Shown in pieces: positions 36,445-46,007 of a DNA stretch of 64,000 nt. Source of the stretch: Parathalassolituus penaei. GTDB taxonomy: Bacteria; Pseudomonadota; Gammaproteobacteria; Pseudomonadales; Oceanobacteraceae. Position numbers and translations under genes: made by a program. Below the pieces are notes generated by a model that was not told the DNA's origin, ran no database searches, and worked only from the letters and a program-made list of their open reading frames with translations. The stretch lies in NCBI RefSeq assembly GCF_026626885.1, contig NZ_JAPNOA010000018.1:1-64000 (forward strand). Reading direction: 5' to 3'. The stretch's first letter is position 1, and each line of letters opens with the position of its first letter.

Positions 36445-38910
36445 TCAGTTCTCCGCGGTTGAAATGGCCTTCATGCGCAGCAGGCGCATGGCGTTGGCAA
36501 CCACCAGTACGGAACTCAGGGACATGCCAATAGCAGCTTGCCAGGGTTCGACCAGTCCGGATGCCGCAGCGGGCAGGGCAAGAATGTTGTAACCAATCGC
36601 CCAGGCGTGGTTTTGGGTGATGATGCGTCGGGTTTTGTGGCCGGTATCAATACTTTGCAGCAGCACTTCCAGCTGGCCGTTGGTCAGCAGGGTGTCGGCG
36701 TTGGTTTTGGCGAGGTCTGATGCTTCGTTGACCGCCAATGACAAATCGGCACCGGCCAGTACTGGTACGTCGTTGATGCCGTCGCCGACCATCATGACTT
36801 TTTCACCGGCTTGCTGCCAGGCGGTAACCGCTGCCAGTTTGTCGGATGGTGTCATGCCGGTACGCAGGTCGGTAATGCCCAGTTGGCTCGCAACCAGTGC
36901 GCCAGAATCGCTGGGGTCGCCAGTCAACAGGGATACAGAAATTCCACGTTGTTGCAGACCTTTTACGACAGTGGCTGCACTTCGGCGCAGTGTGTCGTTC
37001 AGCAGGAACCATCCGAGTGGCTGATCATCACGGGTCAGCAGCAGCCATTGGCCGGAACCGGAGGGGGCGTTGACGGGGTGGCTGCAGGCGAAGTCGGCGC
37101 GGCCCAGGCGCAGTTGTTGGCCTTGCCAGATGCCTTGTACGCCTTGGCCGGAAATCTGTTCCGGTTGTTCTATCACAACACCTTCAAAGCTGCTGAAGGC
37201 TTTGGCGATCGGGTGCGTGCTGTACTTTTCAAGGCCAGCGGCCAGTGCCAGCAGGGTATTGCGGTCCACATCGGTAATTTCGACTACCTGATCAAGGGTC
37301 AGGCGGCCCTGCGTCAGGGTGCCGGTCTTGTCGAAGACGACGCGGTTAATTTGCGGCAGTGTTTCCAGTACATGGCTTTTGCTGATCAGCAGGCCGCGTT
37401 CGCGCATGGCGGCAGTGGCGGCCGTAAGGGCTGTTGGAGTAGCCAGTGCCAGTGCACATGGGCAGGTGATCACCAGCACCGACAGGGCAACAAAGAAGGC
37501 GTGTTCAACGCCGCTTGGCATCCATAACAGGAAAACCAGCAGGGAAATGACAAGAACGGCCATTACGAAATAACTGGCCACCCGGTCGGCAATCAGGGCT
37601 GCGCGCGGTTTTGCCTGTTGGGCGCGGTCGAGCAGGCGCATGATGGTGCTCAGCTGGGCGTCGGCTCCGGTGGCGGTTACTTGCATCAGTAATGGGCTTT
37701 CGACGTTAACCGTTCCGCCGATGACTGAGGCGCCTGGGCCTTTTGTCACAGGCATGTATTCTCCGGTGAGGGCGGCTTCGTCAACGGAGCTGTTACCTTC
37801 GAGGACGACGCCGTCGGCAGCGATGGCCTGACCCGGTTTGACTCGCAGGATGTCTCCTACGTTGATGTCGGTGGAGGCAATCAGGATGTCTTCGCCGTTT
37901 TCGACTCGAATCGCGAGGTTGGGCAATAGGGTTAGCAGGTTGTTACCGGCACGGCTCATCCGGTGGCGGGCGCGCATTTCGAAGTAGCGGCCAACCAGCA
38001 GGAAGAAAATAAACATGCAGATTTCGCTGAAATACACATCCTTGCCGTTGTTGAATGTGCTCCAGATACTGGCTCCAAATGACAGACTGATGGCAAGTGT
38101 AACTGGTACATCCATAGTCAGGTGGCGGGCTTGAATGTCACGGTAGGCGGCGCGAAAGAAGGGCGCGCCACTGTATAAAATCACTGGCAGTGCGAGCACC
38201 ATTTCAGCCATACGCAGGAAAAATTCCTGCAGTACTGTCATGTTGGAGTAGGTCGGGATGGCCATCATCATGATTTGCATCATGCCAAAACCGGCCAGTG
38301 CCATACGACGAATAGCGGTTTTGTTTTCTTTCTGGCGGCTTTCTTCCTGAGAGCTTGCCGAAAACGGTGTGGCTTTGTAGCCAAGGCGCAGCAGGGTTTC
38401 GATCAGACTGGAAACCTTGATGTCGTTGTATTTCCAACGCAGGAACAGGCGGTGGTTCGAGAGGTTGAGGGTGGCTTTTTCTACACCGGGCAATTGTGTC
38501 ATACGGTGTTCGATCAGCCAGCTGCAAGCGGCACAGCTGATACCGTCAATCACAAAGGTAGCTTCGGCGCCGTAGTCCGATGAGTTCGGGGCTGTGCTGT
38601 CAAAACCCCGGGATTCTGAAGGTTTGTCAAACGCGACGAACTGTTTCTGCAAGGCGTCGCTGTCGTAAAACAGCAGAGTTTCGCGAGCTTCCAGCGTGCT
38701 GTTGTCAAAATCGGCGGGGGATACATCCGGCAGCTCGGTACGGTGTCGGTAGTAGTCCTTGAGGCCACTGGCAACAATGGTTTCAGCTACTGCCTTGCAG
38801 CCAGGGCAGCACATGGTCTGCTCTTCGCCGTTGATCAGAGCTGTCCAGCGCTGGCCGTCTTTGACGGCTTCACCACAGTGGAAACAGTTGGAGGTCGCGT
38901 TGATGGTCAT
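36445..38910 (-). CDS. ccoI: copper-exporting P1B-type ATPase CcoI (FixI)
   Basis: Exports Cu(I) for assembly of the cbb3 oxidase. It has 821 residues. The N-terminal Cys-rich region (NCFHCGEAV, CCPGCKAV) is followed by a heavy-metal-associated domain (GISCAACSWL) and eight helices. Motifs: actuator LTGEYMPVT, translocation TCPCALALATPTALT, phosphorylation DKTGTLTQG and hinge GDGINDVPVL. CcoI-type ATPases are slow, high-affinity exporters distinct from CopA. It overlaps ccoH by 4 bp and precedes ccoS by 3 bp. Confidence 0.96.
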   Translation of the reverse strand: MTINATSNCFHCGEAVKDGQRWTALINGEEQTMCCPGCKAVAETIVASGLKDYYRHRTELPDVSPADFDNSTLEARETLLFYDSDALQKQFVAFDKPSESRGFDSTAPNSSDYGAEATFVIDGISCAACSWLIEHRMTQLPGVEKATLNLSNHRLFLRWKYNDIKVSSLIETLLRLGYKATPFSASSQEESRQKENKTAIRRMALAGFGMMQIMMMAIPTYSNMTVLQEFFLRMAEMVLALPVILYSGAPFFRAAYRDIQARHLTMDVPVTLAISLSFGASIWSTFNNGKDVYFSEICMFIFFLLVGRYFEMRARHRMSRAGNNLLTLLPNLAIRVENGEDILIASTDINVGDILRVKPGQAIAADGVVLEGNSSVDEAALTGEYMPVTKGPGASVIGGTVNVESPLLMQVTATGADAQLSTIMRLLDRAQQAKPRAALIADRVASYFVMAVLVISLLVFLLWMPSGVEHAFFVALSVLVITCPCALALATPTALTAATAAMRERGLLISKSHVLETLPQINRVVFDKTGTLTQGRLTLDQVVEITDVDRNTLLALAAGLEKYSTHPIAKAFSSFEGVVIEQPEQISGQGVQGIWQGQQLRLGRADFACSHPVNAPSGSGQWLLLTRDDQPLGWFLLNDTLRRSAATVVKGLQQRGISVSLLTGDPSDSGALVASQLGITDLRTGMTPSDKLAAVTAWQQAGEKVMMVGDGINDVPVLAGADLSLAVNEASDLAKTNADTLLTNGQLEVLLQSIDTGHKTRRIITQNHAWAIGYNILALPAAASGLVEPWQAAIGMSLSSVLVVANAMRLLRMKAISTAEN

Positions 38911-39407
38911 TGTGCAGACAGCTGAATAACCTGATCAGGCTGGATAGTGTCGGTCAGACGTACGCGCCAGCCTTGCTCCGGGCTTTGCAGCCAGATGTGG
39001 CGACGGGATGGCAGTTCGATTTCTGGCATGCCAACGTAGGTGCCATCTTCGGTACGCTGCAGGAGAACCGTTACGTCACGGTCTTGCAGGGTCGGATGAA
39101 TCAGTTGCAGTGTCAGTACATCCGGGTATTGGTCAAAATAACCGGACAGTTGCAGGCGGGCTTCGTCATTGGTTAATACCAGTTGGGCTTTTACCTGCAG
39201 GCGTTTTGCTTTTGCGTCGATTTCGACGTTTTCAGTGTAGCTGACACCATCCTTGTAATAACTGTCACTGACCAGTGAGTCCTTACTCTTGACCGCGAGG
39301 GTCAGCATCACACCTCCCCAGAACACGGCGATCAGCGGAATGCCGGCGACCAGCAGCATGATGGGTTCTTTGTACCAGGGACGATGAGTTGGCTCTTGAG
39401 GGGTCAT
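38907..39407 (-). CDS. ccoH: FixH/CcoH cbb3 assembly protein
   Basis: A membrane-anchored factor that associates with cbb3 subunits during assembly. It is 166 residues from ATG 39407 (MTPQEPTHRPWYKEP); 36 in-frame residues upstream have no ribosome site. One N-terminal helix (IMLLVAGIPLIAVFWGGVML) is followed by the conserved VSDSYYKDGVSYTENVE segment and a periplasmic beta-rich domain. It lies 255 bp from ccoG, a gap that holds two hairpins, and overlaps ccoI by 4 bp. Confidence 0.9.
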   Translation of the reverse strand: MTPQEPTHRPWYKEPIMLLVAGIPLIAVFWGGVMLTLAVKSKDSLVSDSYYKDGVSYTENVEIDAKAKRLQVKAQLVLTNDEARLQLSGYFDQYPDVLTLQLIHPTLQDRDVTVLLQRTEDGTYVGMPEIELPSRRHIWLQSPEQGWRVRLTDTIQPDQVIQLSAQ

Positions 39408-39550
39408 GCGATTCTTGTTTCCTTGGTTGGACGCGAGATGCGTTTGGAAGCGGAGCCGTACTGCCATCGGAAGCTGAAAAGTATGCAGGGCAGGGCGGGT
39501 CGAAAAAAGAGGCACAAGTTTAACGGCAACTATCCGGAGTCTCTAGGGGT

Positions 39551-39626
39551 ATCCGCAGCAGGTCAGGCTGCGGATAACGGTGAATTGCTGGCTCAGAGTG
39601 GCTGTGCGGCAATATGTCGCACAGCC
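39551..39626. terminator. two hairpins between ccoG and ccoH
   Basis: GGCTGTGCG-(9)-CGCACAGCC at 39600-39626 and ATCCGCAGC-(7)-GCTGCGGAT at 39551-39575, both perfect 9-bp stems. Neither is followed by a T-run on the minus strand, so partial termination or mRNA processing is likelier than a full stop. Confidence 0.5.
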
Positions 39627-39662
39627 GTGGTGGTGTGTAGCTGTGGTGGTGTACAGATGCGC

Positions 39663-41069
39663 TTACAGCTGTGGTGCGATAAAGCGGCTTTCTGAGCGTG
39701 CTACTTCTTCTCCGGTAGTTTCATCAACCACAACGAAGTCGATATCCACTTTGCCTGGTTTGATACCGGCTTTGACCGGATCAATTTCCAGGTTCAGAGA
39801 CACTTCTTTTACTTCGTTTACGCGTACTTCGTATTCATCTGGTACGTCCATGGTCACTCCAGGCAGACCGTCAACACTCAGGCGGTAAGTCTTGGTGGTC
39901 TGACTCATGTTCAGAAGCTTCAGGGTGTAAGCGTTCTGGACAGTATCGTTTGGTGTTACACGGTACAAAGCGCCACGATCACGTTCGATATCCAACTGGA
40001 ACGGAGTCCGTGTGGCGATGGCGTAAACCAGGGCGCTGACCATTACCAGTAACACGGTGGCGTAACCGATCAGTCGTGGGCGCAGGATGTGGGTTTTGCC
40101 TCCGTCCAATTCGGCTTCGGTGGTATATCGGATCAGCCCTTTGGGCTTTTCCAGTTTCTCCATGATGGAGTCACAGGCGTCGATACAGAGTGCGCAACCA
40201 ATGCATTGGTATTGCAGGCCATCGCGGATGTCGATGCCGGTTGGGCAAACCTGTACACACAAGGAACAATCCACACAGTCGCCGAGACGGTCTGTATCCG
40301 TTTCTTCCTTGGCTTTTTTACTGCGCTTGCCTCGTGGTTCTCCACGGTTGAAATCGTAGGATACGGCCATTGTGTCGTGGTCGTACATGACAGACTGGAA
40401 GCGGGCGTAAGGGCACATGTAAATACAAACCTGCTCACGCATCCAGCCTGCGTTTACATAGGTGCCAACGGTGAACATCCCGATCCAGAACAGGGCCCAG
40501 CCACCGACTTCAAGTTGCAGCAGGTTGGGTACCAGTTCGCGAATAGGGGAGAAATAACCAACAAAGGTCAGGCCGGTCAGAAAGGCGATAAAAATCCATG
40601 CCAGGTGTTTTAACGCCTTTTTGCGCAATTTCTCACCGGTCATAGGTTCTTTGTCGAGTTTCATACGGGCGTTACGGGTGCCTTCAATGCGCTCCTCGAC
40701 CCACATGAACATAAAAGACCATGCGGATTGTGGGCAGGTATAACCACACCAGAGTCGCCCGGCAAGGTTGGTCACCGTAAAGAGTGCAAATGCTGAGATG
40801 ATGAGTGTCCAGGACAGCAGCATGAAGTCCTGTGGCCAGAAGGTGATGCCAAAAATGTTGAACTGGCGCGCTGGCAGGTTGAAATACACTGCCTGGCGAC
40901 CATCCCACTGCAGCCATACTACGCCGTAATAGGCGAGCATCAGTGCCCACAGGGTCTTGGTTCGTAATTTCTGGAAGAAACCGATGATCTCTCGCACGTA
41001 GATCTTTTCGCGCTTGGCGTAAAGACTGTCGGATTTGGGCGTGACGTCTTTGACAGGAATATTACTCAT
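39663..41069 (-). CDS. ccoG: CcoG (FixG/RdxA) cupric reductase / ferredoxin-like membrane protein
   Basis: Membrane Fe-S protein of the cbb3 assembly locus; characterised homologues reduce Cu(II) to Cu(I). It has 468 residues. Membrane helices in the first half include RLWCGYTCPQSAWSFMF, with its CxxxCP motif. Two 4Fe-4S sites follow (CVDCSLCVQVCPTGIDI and CIGCALCIDACDS), then a C-terminal immunoglobulin-like domain. It is separated from ccoP by a terminator, so it probably has its own promoter (41070-41200). Confidence 0.95.
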   Translation of the reverse strand: MSNIPVKDVTPKSDSLYAKREKIYVREIIGFFQKLRTKTLWALMLAYYGVVWLQWDGRQAVYFNLPARQFNIFGITFWPQDFMLLSWTLIISAFALFTVTNLAGRLWCGYTCPQSAWSFMFMWVEERIEGTRNARMKLDKEPMTGEKLRKKALKHLAWIFIAFLTGLTFVGYFSPIRELVPNLLQLEVGGWALFWIGMFTVGTYVNAGWMREQVCIYMCPYARFQSVMYDHDTMAVSYDFNRGEPRGKRSKKAKEETDTDRLGDCVDCSLCVQVCPTGIDIRDGLQYQCIGCALCIDACDSIMEKLEKPKGLIRYTTEAELDGGKTHILRPRLIGYATVLLVMVSALVYAIATRTPFQLDIERDRGALYRVTPNDTVQNAYTLKLLNMSQTTKTYRLSVDGLPGVTMDVPDEYEVRVNEVKEVSLNLEIDPVKAGIKPGKVDIDFVVVDETTGEEVARSESRFIAPQL

Positions 41070-41205
41070 AGCGGCTCATCACTTTGGTTGAATGGGGTGC
41101 TGGCGCTGTTCGCGGAGCCTCTGACTTGAAGCAGGCAACGGCTTGTTGGCCAATCTATATAACGCTGCGATTATATAGTTGTTGTTACAGTTGTTAGAAT
41201 GAAAA

Positions 41206-41226
41206 AAAGCGGCCTAAAGCCGCTTT
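41206..41226 (-). terminator. terminator of the ccoNOQP operon
   Basis: AAAGCGGC-CTAAA-GCCGCTTT followed on the minus strand by a run of T (bases 41202-41208). It lies about 80 bp beyond the ccoP stop. Confidence 0.85.
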
Positions 41227-41236
41227 CTTCGTGTTT

Positions 41237-41293
41237 ATTGCCTCAGCTCAAACTTGTGGCTTTTTGAGCCTTGGGTTGTGTGCATGAGGCAAT
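41237..41293. repeat. nested inverted repeats in the ccoP 3' region
   Basis: An outer stem ATTGCCTCA / TGAGGCAAT (41237-41245 and 41285-41293) encloses an inner stem GCTCAA / TTGAGC. Both are perfect. They lie between the ccoP stop and the terminator and probably form a stabilising mRNA 3' structure. Confidence 0.55.
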
Positions 41294-41300
41294 GTCCACC

Positions 41301-42221
41301 TTACTTGTGAGACAGGGAGTACACGTAGGTAGCCAGCAGGTGAATCTTGGCGTCAGCGTTGTCGCCCAGAATTTCCTTGTGTGCTGGCATCTTGCCGGCA
41401 CGGCCGTGACGCAGAGTGAACTCGATCTGTTTGCTGGAGCCACCGTACAGCCAAATGTTGTCAGTCAGGTTGGCAGAACCAACCATGATGTTACCTTTGG
41501 CGTCAGCACCGTGACACATGGCACAGTTCTGCAGGAACAGTGGTGCAGCAGCGTCAGCAGCGGCTTTGTCATGTTCCAGACCAGACAAGCTGCGAACATA
41601 CTGAACCATGTTCTTGATGCCTTCGTCACCCAGGATAGCTTCCCAGGCTGGCATGGCGCCCTGACGACCGTTGGTGATGGTTTGTACGATCTGGGCAGGT
41701 TCGCCGCCGTACAGCCAGTCACTATCAGTCAGGTTAGGGAAGCCCTGAGCACCTTTGGCGGTAGAGCCGTGGCACACGGAACAGTTGCTCTTGAACAGAC
41801 GCTGACCAGTTTGTACTGCATCCTGGTTTTTGATCAGTTCTTCAATTGGAGTGGCAGAGTATTTGGCGTACAGAGGAGCAATTTCCTTTTCGAACGCCTG
41901 TACTTCTGCTTTCCACTGGTTTTGAGAGGTCCAGTTAACTTCCTGTCCATCAACTGTAACAGTCAGGAAGCCTTTGAAGTTACCCAGACCGTAAGAGGCC
42001 AGGTAACCAAAGCCAAACACAATGGTGCCCCAGAACATAAACACCCACCAGCGCGGTAGCGGGTTGTCAATTTCTTCAATGCCGTCGTAATCGTGACCAG
42101 TTGTTTGAGTGGTCTCTTCTTTACGCATGCCTTTGCTGGTGTACATGATGAGTACACCGCAACCGATGATGGATCCCAGCACGATGGCGGAAATCCACAA
42201 TTGCCAGAAAGTAGTTAACAT
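41301..42221 (-). CDS. ccoP: cbb3-type cytochrome c oxidase diheme subunit CcoP
   Basis: Membrane-anchored diheme cytochrome c that passes electrons to CcoO/CcoN. It has 306 residues. Two N-terminal helices (WQLWISAIVLGSIIGCGVLI and WWVFMFWGTIVFGFGYLASY) precede two heme c sites, CSVCHGSTAKGAQGFPNL and CAMCHGADAKGNI. The last residues are YVYSLSHK. It lies 2 bp after ccoQ. Confidence 0.97.
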   Translation of the reverse strand: MLTTFWQLWISAIVLGSIIGCGVLIMYTSKGMRKEETTQTTGHDYDGIEEIDNPLPRWWVFMFWGTIVFGFGYLASYGLGNFKGFLTVTVDGQEVNWTSQNQWKAEVQAFEKEIAPLYAKYSATPIEELIKNQDAVQTGQRLFKSNCSVCHGSTAKGAQGFPNLTDSDWLYGGEPAQIVQTITNGRQGAMPAWEAILGDEGIKNMVQYVRSLSGLEHDKAAADAAAPLFLQNCAMCHGADAKGNIMVGSANLTDNIWLYGGSSKQIEFTLRHGRAGKMPAHKEILGDNADAKIHLLATYVYSLSHK

Positions 42222-42223
42222 TT

Positions 42224-42403
42224 TTAATTACTCCGATCTTTATCGCCGCGCGTGACAGGGGATTCGTCATCTTCAAGGAAGGGGATTTCCGCATCCTTGT
42301 CGAAGCGTTGCTTGCGGCTGGAGCCATAGGCCCACCAGAAAACACTCAGCATTGCAGCAAGTGCAAATACCGAGCCCAGACCACGCACGTCGTTAATATC
42401 CAT
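42224..42403 (-). CDS. ccoQ: cbb3 oxidase small subunit CcoQ
   Basis: A 59-residue single-helix subunit that stabilises the cbb3 complex. It starts MDINDVRGLGSVFALAAMLS and continues VFWWAYGSSRKQRFDKDAEI with an acidic tail, the standard CcoQ pattern. It sits between ccoO (5 bp) and ccoP (2 bp), which settles the identification despite its size. Confidence 0.93.
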   Translation of the reverse strand: MDINDVRGLGSVFALAAMLSVFWWAYGSSRKQRFDKDAEIPFLEDDESPVTRGDKDRSN

Positions 42404-42408
42404 TGGGA

Positions 42409-43017
42409 TTACCGTTTAGTGACCACAGTGCCCAGGTGCTGCAAATAAGCAACCAGAGCTTCGATTTCACGCTTGCCGTCTACGGCAGCCTTGGCACCTT
42501 CAATGTCGGCTTCAGTGTAAGGAACACCAACGATGCTCAGGGCTTTCATCTTCTTCGGAGTCAGACGACCATCCACGGTGTTTTCGAACAGCCATGGGTA
42601 GGAAGGCATGATGGACTCAGGAACCACGTCGCGCGGGTTGTACAGGTGAGCGCGGTGCCACTCGTCAGAGTAACGACCACCAACGCGTGCCAGGTCTGGG
42701 CCAGTACGTTTGGAACCCCACAGGAATGGGTGTTCGTAAACAGATTCGCCAGATACAGAGAACGGGCCATAACGCTCGGTCTCGGCACGGAATGGGCGAA
42801 CCATCTGGGTGTGACATACGTGACAGCCTTCACGGATGTAGATGTCACGGCCTTCGAGCTGGAGTGCATTCAAAGGCTTCAGGCCTTCAACAGGCGTAGT
42901 GGTTGGTTGGTGCCAGAACAGTGGAACAACTTCCACCAGGCCGCCCCAGCTCAGTGCGATAACAATCATCACCACCATCAGCGGGAGGCTTTTCTCAATA
43001 GTATCGTGCTTGATCAT
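42409..43017 (-). CDS. ccoO: cbb3-type cytochrome c oxidase monoheme subunit CcoO
   Basis: Membrane-anchored monoheme cytochrome c of the cbb3 oxidase. Its 202 residues carry one N-terminal helix ([20 protein letters not shown]) and the heme site [17 protein letters not shown]. Further family segments are [20 protein letters not shown] and PSYPWLF. It lies 12 bp downstream of ccoN. Confidence 0.97.
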   Translation of the reverse strand: MIKHDTIEKSLPLMVVMIVIALSWGGLVEVVPLFWHQPTTTPVEGLKPLNALQLEGRDIYIREGCHVCHTQMVRPFRAETERYGPFSVSGESVYEHPFLWGSKRTGPDLARVGGRYSDEWHRAHLYNPRDVVPESIMPSYPWLFENTVDGRLTPKKMKALSIVGVPYTEADIEGAKAAVDGKREIEALVAYLQHLGTVVTKR

Positions 43018-43029
43018 TCTCAGAACTCC

Positions 43030-44466
43030 TTAAGCCTGCGGTGCCAGAGTGCCTGCGGCAGCTGCCTGGTTGGCAGAGCGCACAGTCATGTACACGTTGT
43101 AGGCCATGAACAGCATGCCCAGCAGGAACAGAGCGCCACCCAGTACACGAGCTGCATAACCCATGTGAGAAGCTGCTACAGAGTCCACGAAGCTGTAAGT
43201 CAGGGTGCCGTCAGCGTTAACTGCACGCCACATCAGACCTTGCATGATGCCGTTTACCCACATGGCAGCGATGTACACAACGGTACCAATAGTAGCCAGC
43301 CAGAAGTGAACGTTGATCAGAGCCTGGGAATACATGTCGCCAGCCTTGCGGCCGAACATAACAGGGATCAGGTGGTACATAGCGCCGATTGACACCATGG
43401 CAACCCAGCCCAGAGCACCAGAGTGTACGTGACCGATGGTCCAGTCAGTGTCGTGAGACAGAGCGTTAACAGTCTTGATAGACATCATCGGGCCTTCGAA
43501 AGTAGACATACCGTAGAAGGACAGGGATACAACCAGGAAGCGCAGGATAGGGTCGTTGCGCAGTTTGTGCCAGGCACCAGACAGAGTCATCATACCGTTG
43601 ATCATACCGCCCCAGCTTGGAGCCAGCAGAATCAGAGACATAACCATACCGGCAGTCTGAGCCCAGTCAGGCAGCGCGGAGTAGTGCAGGTGGTGACCAC
43701 CGGCCCATACGTAGATGGAAATCAGTGCCCAGAAGTGCACGATAGACAGACGGTAAGAGTAAACAGGACGACCAGCTTGCTTTGGAACGAAGTAGTACAT
43801 GATACCCAGGAAGCCTGCAGTCAGGAAGAAACCTACTGCGTTGTGGCCCCACCACCATTGGATCATGGCGTCGATAGTGCCAGGCCAGATAGAGTAGGAT
43901 TTGGTCAGGGATACTGGGATTTCCAGGTTGTTACCCACGTACAGGATCGCAATCATGATCATGAATGCAGCGAAGAACCAGTTGGCCACGTAGATGTGAC
44001 TTTCTTTACGCTTGGCAACAGTACCCAGGAAGTTTACTACGTAGGAAACCCAAACCAGAGTCACCAGAATGTCGATTGGCCATTCCAGTTCGGCATATTC
44101 CTTGGCGGAAGTCATGCCGAGTGGCAGGGTGATGGCGGCTGCTACGATGACAACGTTCCAACCCCAGAAGGTAAAGGAAGCAAGAGTGTCAGAGAACAGA
44201 CGGGTGCGGCAGGTGCGCTGAACGATATAGTAGGAGGTGGCGAACAGGGCGCAACCGCCGAAAGCGAAGATAACCGCGTTGGTATGCAATGGACGCAGAC
44301 GTCCGAACGATAACCAAGGGGTATCAAAGTTCAGAGCAGGCCATGCCAGCTGGGCAGCGATGAGAACACCGGCTGCCATGCCAACAATGCCCCAAACTAC
44401 GGTCATGATGGCAAACTGTCTTACCACCTTGTAGTTGTATTCGGGATGGTCAAATGCTGTGCTCAT
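43030..44466 (-). CDS. ccoN: cbb3-type cytochrome c oxidase catalytic subunit CcoN
   Basis: Heme-copper oxidase subunit I of the C family, the terminal oxidase for low oxygen. Its 478 residues include twelve helices. Ligand residues appear in [19 protein letters not shown] (low-spin heme His), [18 protein letters not shown] (Cu-B His and the cross-linked Tyr region), [15 protein letters not shown] (Cu-B His pair) and [15 protein letters not shown] (heme ligands). It is the first gene of ccoNOQP. The upstream 306 bp are shared with a divergent hydrolase gene and hold a possible Anr box. Confidence 0.98.
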   Translation of the reverse strand: MSTAFDHPEYNYKVVRQFAIMTVVWGIVGMAAGVLIAAQLAWPALNFDTPWLSFGRLRPLHTNAVIFAFGGCALFATSYYIVQRTCRTRLFSDTLASFTFWGWNVVIVAAAITLPLGMTSAKEYAELEWPIDILVTLVWVSYVVNFLGTVAKRKESHIYVANWFFAAFMIMIAILYVGNNLEIPVSLTKSYSIWPGTIDAMIQWWWGHNAVGFFLTAGFLGIMYYFVPKQAGRPVYSYRLSIVHFWALISIYVWAGGHHLHYSALPDWAQTAGMVMSLILLAPSWGGMINGMMTLSGAWHKLRNDPILRFLVVSLSFYGMSTFEGPMMSIKTVNALSHDTDWTIGHVHSGALGWVAMVSIGAMYHLIPVMFGRKAGDMYSQALINVHFWLATIGTVVYIAAMWVNGIMQGLMWRAVNADGTLTYSFVDSVAASHMGYAARVLGGALFLLGMLFMAYNVYMTVRSANQAAAAGTLAPQA

Positions 44467-44725
44467 GATTGGATTCCATTAAACAGCGAGGGATTGAGGG
44501 TTTTAATTTTGGCGGCACATTATCGGGCGCTTACTTGCTGTTTGCAAATATTCTCCCGGCAACTGCCTGATTCTACTGCGGAATATACGCCTTCAGTCGT
44601 ACGTTCTGCATGGCGCCACCAATGAAGCCGTCCTGGCACTGTGGTTTTGCCCTACTTTCCCTGCATCCTTGCTGAATCGGGGGTTTGTAGTGTTGCTAAT
44701 GATAAGGTGCACCTGTCAAACAGCC

Positions 44726-44739
44726 TTGATTTGGCGCAA
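44726..44739. promoter_or_regulatory. possible Anr/FNR box
   Basis: TTGATTTGGCGCAA has a perfect TTGAT left half and a right half (CGCAA) matching only the last three bases of ATCAA. It is 260 bp before ccoN and 34 bp before the divergent hydrolase gene, so which gene it serves is open. The rest of 44467-44772 shows no better match. Confidence 0.35.
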
Positions 44740-44772
44740 TGAACAAAAACAGCTTCTACCAGAGTTCCATAA

Positions 44773-45465
44773 ATGGGCGAAAAAATTTTGGAAAACAAAT
44801 ACCAAAGAACGATAAATGAACGTTTTTTTGTCGATGGATATTTGACGGATCCCTGCGTGTTGCTCCTTCATGGCTCTGGGGCTGGCTGTGAGCATGAGTG
44901 GATGGTTTCGATGGCACGGCGATTGGCTGCTCAGGGACTGCTGGTATTACGCACCAATTTTGCCTGGATGGAAAAAGCCGTAGCGAGAGGCAAGCCTTGC
45001 CCACCACCCAGGGCAGACAAGCTGGTTCTGGAACTGGAGTTGCTGGTGCTGGAAATTGGGCGGCCTCTGGTGATTGTTGGCAAGTCGTTGGGAGGAAGGA
45101 TTGGTTCAATGCTGGTGGCGGAGTCTGCCTCGGCTGCGAGTGGCTATATAAGAGGAACTGTATGTCTGGGATATCCGTTTCATTCTCAATCAAAACCGGA
45201 GCAGTGGCGTACGGCACATTGGCCTCTGGTGGGTGTTCCGATGCTGGTGATGCAGGGCGAGAGCGATCCGTTTGGCAGGCGTGACGAGGTGGAAGCGCAT
45301 CTGGGCTCTGGGGAGTGTGGGAAGAATGCGCACATCCAATTGCAATGGTGGCCGGATGGTGATCACGACTTGTTGCCGCGCAAGCGTTCGGGCATTTCCG
45401 GGGAGGGCCAGCTGCAAGCCTGCGCGCAGCAGATTGGGGATTTTGTGCGGGCATTGTCAGTTTGA
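44773..45465 (+). CDS. alpha/beta hydrolase of the Tex30/KANL3 type
   Basis: Putative serine hydrolase; substrate unknown. The 230 residues contain the oxyanion region LLHGSGAGCEHEWM, nucleophile elbow GKSLGGRIGS, the acid in GESDPFG and the base in DGDHDL. Order and spacing fit the dienelactone-hydrolase-like Tex30 group. It is divergent from ccoN. Its 3' end overlaps the 3' end of the convergent roadblock gene by 9 bp. Confidence 0.85.
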   Translation: MGEKILENKYQRTINERFFVDGYLTDPCVLLLHGSGAGCEHEWMVSMARRLAAQGLLVLRTNFAWMEKAVARGKPCPPPRADKLVLELELLVLEIGRPLVIVGKSLGGRIGSMLVAESASAASGYIRGTVCLGYPFHSQSKPEQWRTAHWPLVGVPMLVMQGESDPFGRRDEVEAHLGSGECGKNAHIQLQWWPDGDHDLLPRKRSGISGEGQLQACAQQIGDFVRALSV

Positions 45466-45876
45466 GTTGACGGCTTCAACAATCGGTGTTTCGAGAATAT
45501 CCTGCAGGCGCACGGATACCCGACGGGTTTGCAGTACGACGGAGCCTATGTTGGCATTAACGTCTGTGGCAATAGCCAGAACGGCGTTATTGCCAATGCA
45601 GGTCAGGTGCATCACTCCTTCCGTACCCAGGACCATGACCTGACGCAGTTCACCAATGGCAATTTCACGCGAGGAACGTTGCGCCAGAACCAGCAGGGAG
45701 GCGTTCATGGCCGCAAAGACATCCTGATTGGTGTCGTCACGTAACGCTGAACCAATGATAAAGCCATCGGTACTCATCACGGCGGCGGCAACCATTCCAC
45801 AATCGTTGTGACTGATCAAGCTACGCAGGGTAGCGGTGATTCGGGGGGCTAGTTGTTGACGGGTGCTGGTGTTCAT
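45457..45876 (-). CDS. roadblock/LC7 domain protein (paralogue 1)
   Basis: Roadblock-fold proteins act as regulators or partners of small GTPases such as MglA. This one has 139 residues, with the domain over most of its length (GMVAAAVMSTDGFIIGSALR, QDVFAAMNASLLVLAQRSS, GELRQVMVLGTEGVMHLTCI). It is clearly paralogous to the gene at 46382, the two sharing DVFAAMNASLLVLA, IGEL and QVMV blocks. It is the last gene of the minus-strand signalling cluster and converges on the hydrolase gene. Confidence 0.85.
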   Translation of the reverse strand: MNTSTRQQLAPRITATLRSLISHNDCGMVAAAVMSTDGFIIGSALRDDTNQDVFAAMNASLLVLAQRSSREIAIGELRQVMVLGTEGVMHLTCIGNNAVLAIATDVNANIGSVVLQTRRVSVRLQDILETPIVEAVNSN

Positions 45877-46007
45877 AGTGAGAGTTCCTGAAAGTTTCTC
45901 TGGCCACTGTACGGAATGTGACTACTGTCGCTGTGAACCGTTTCTCACCACAGAATTGGCTGCTACGCGTTGCCTTGAAATGAGGATTGGTTCACAGCCG
46001 TTGGAGG

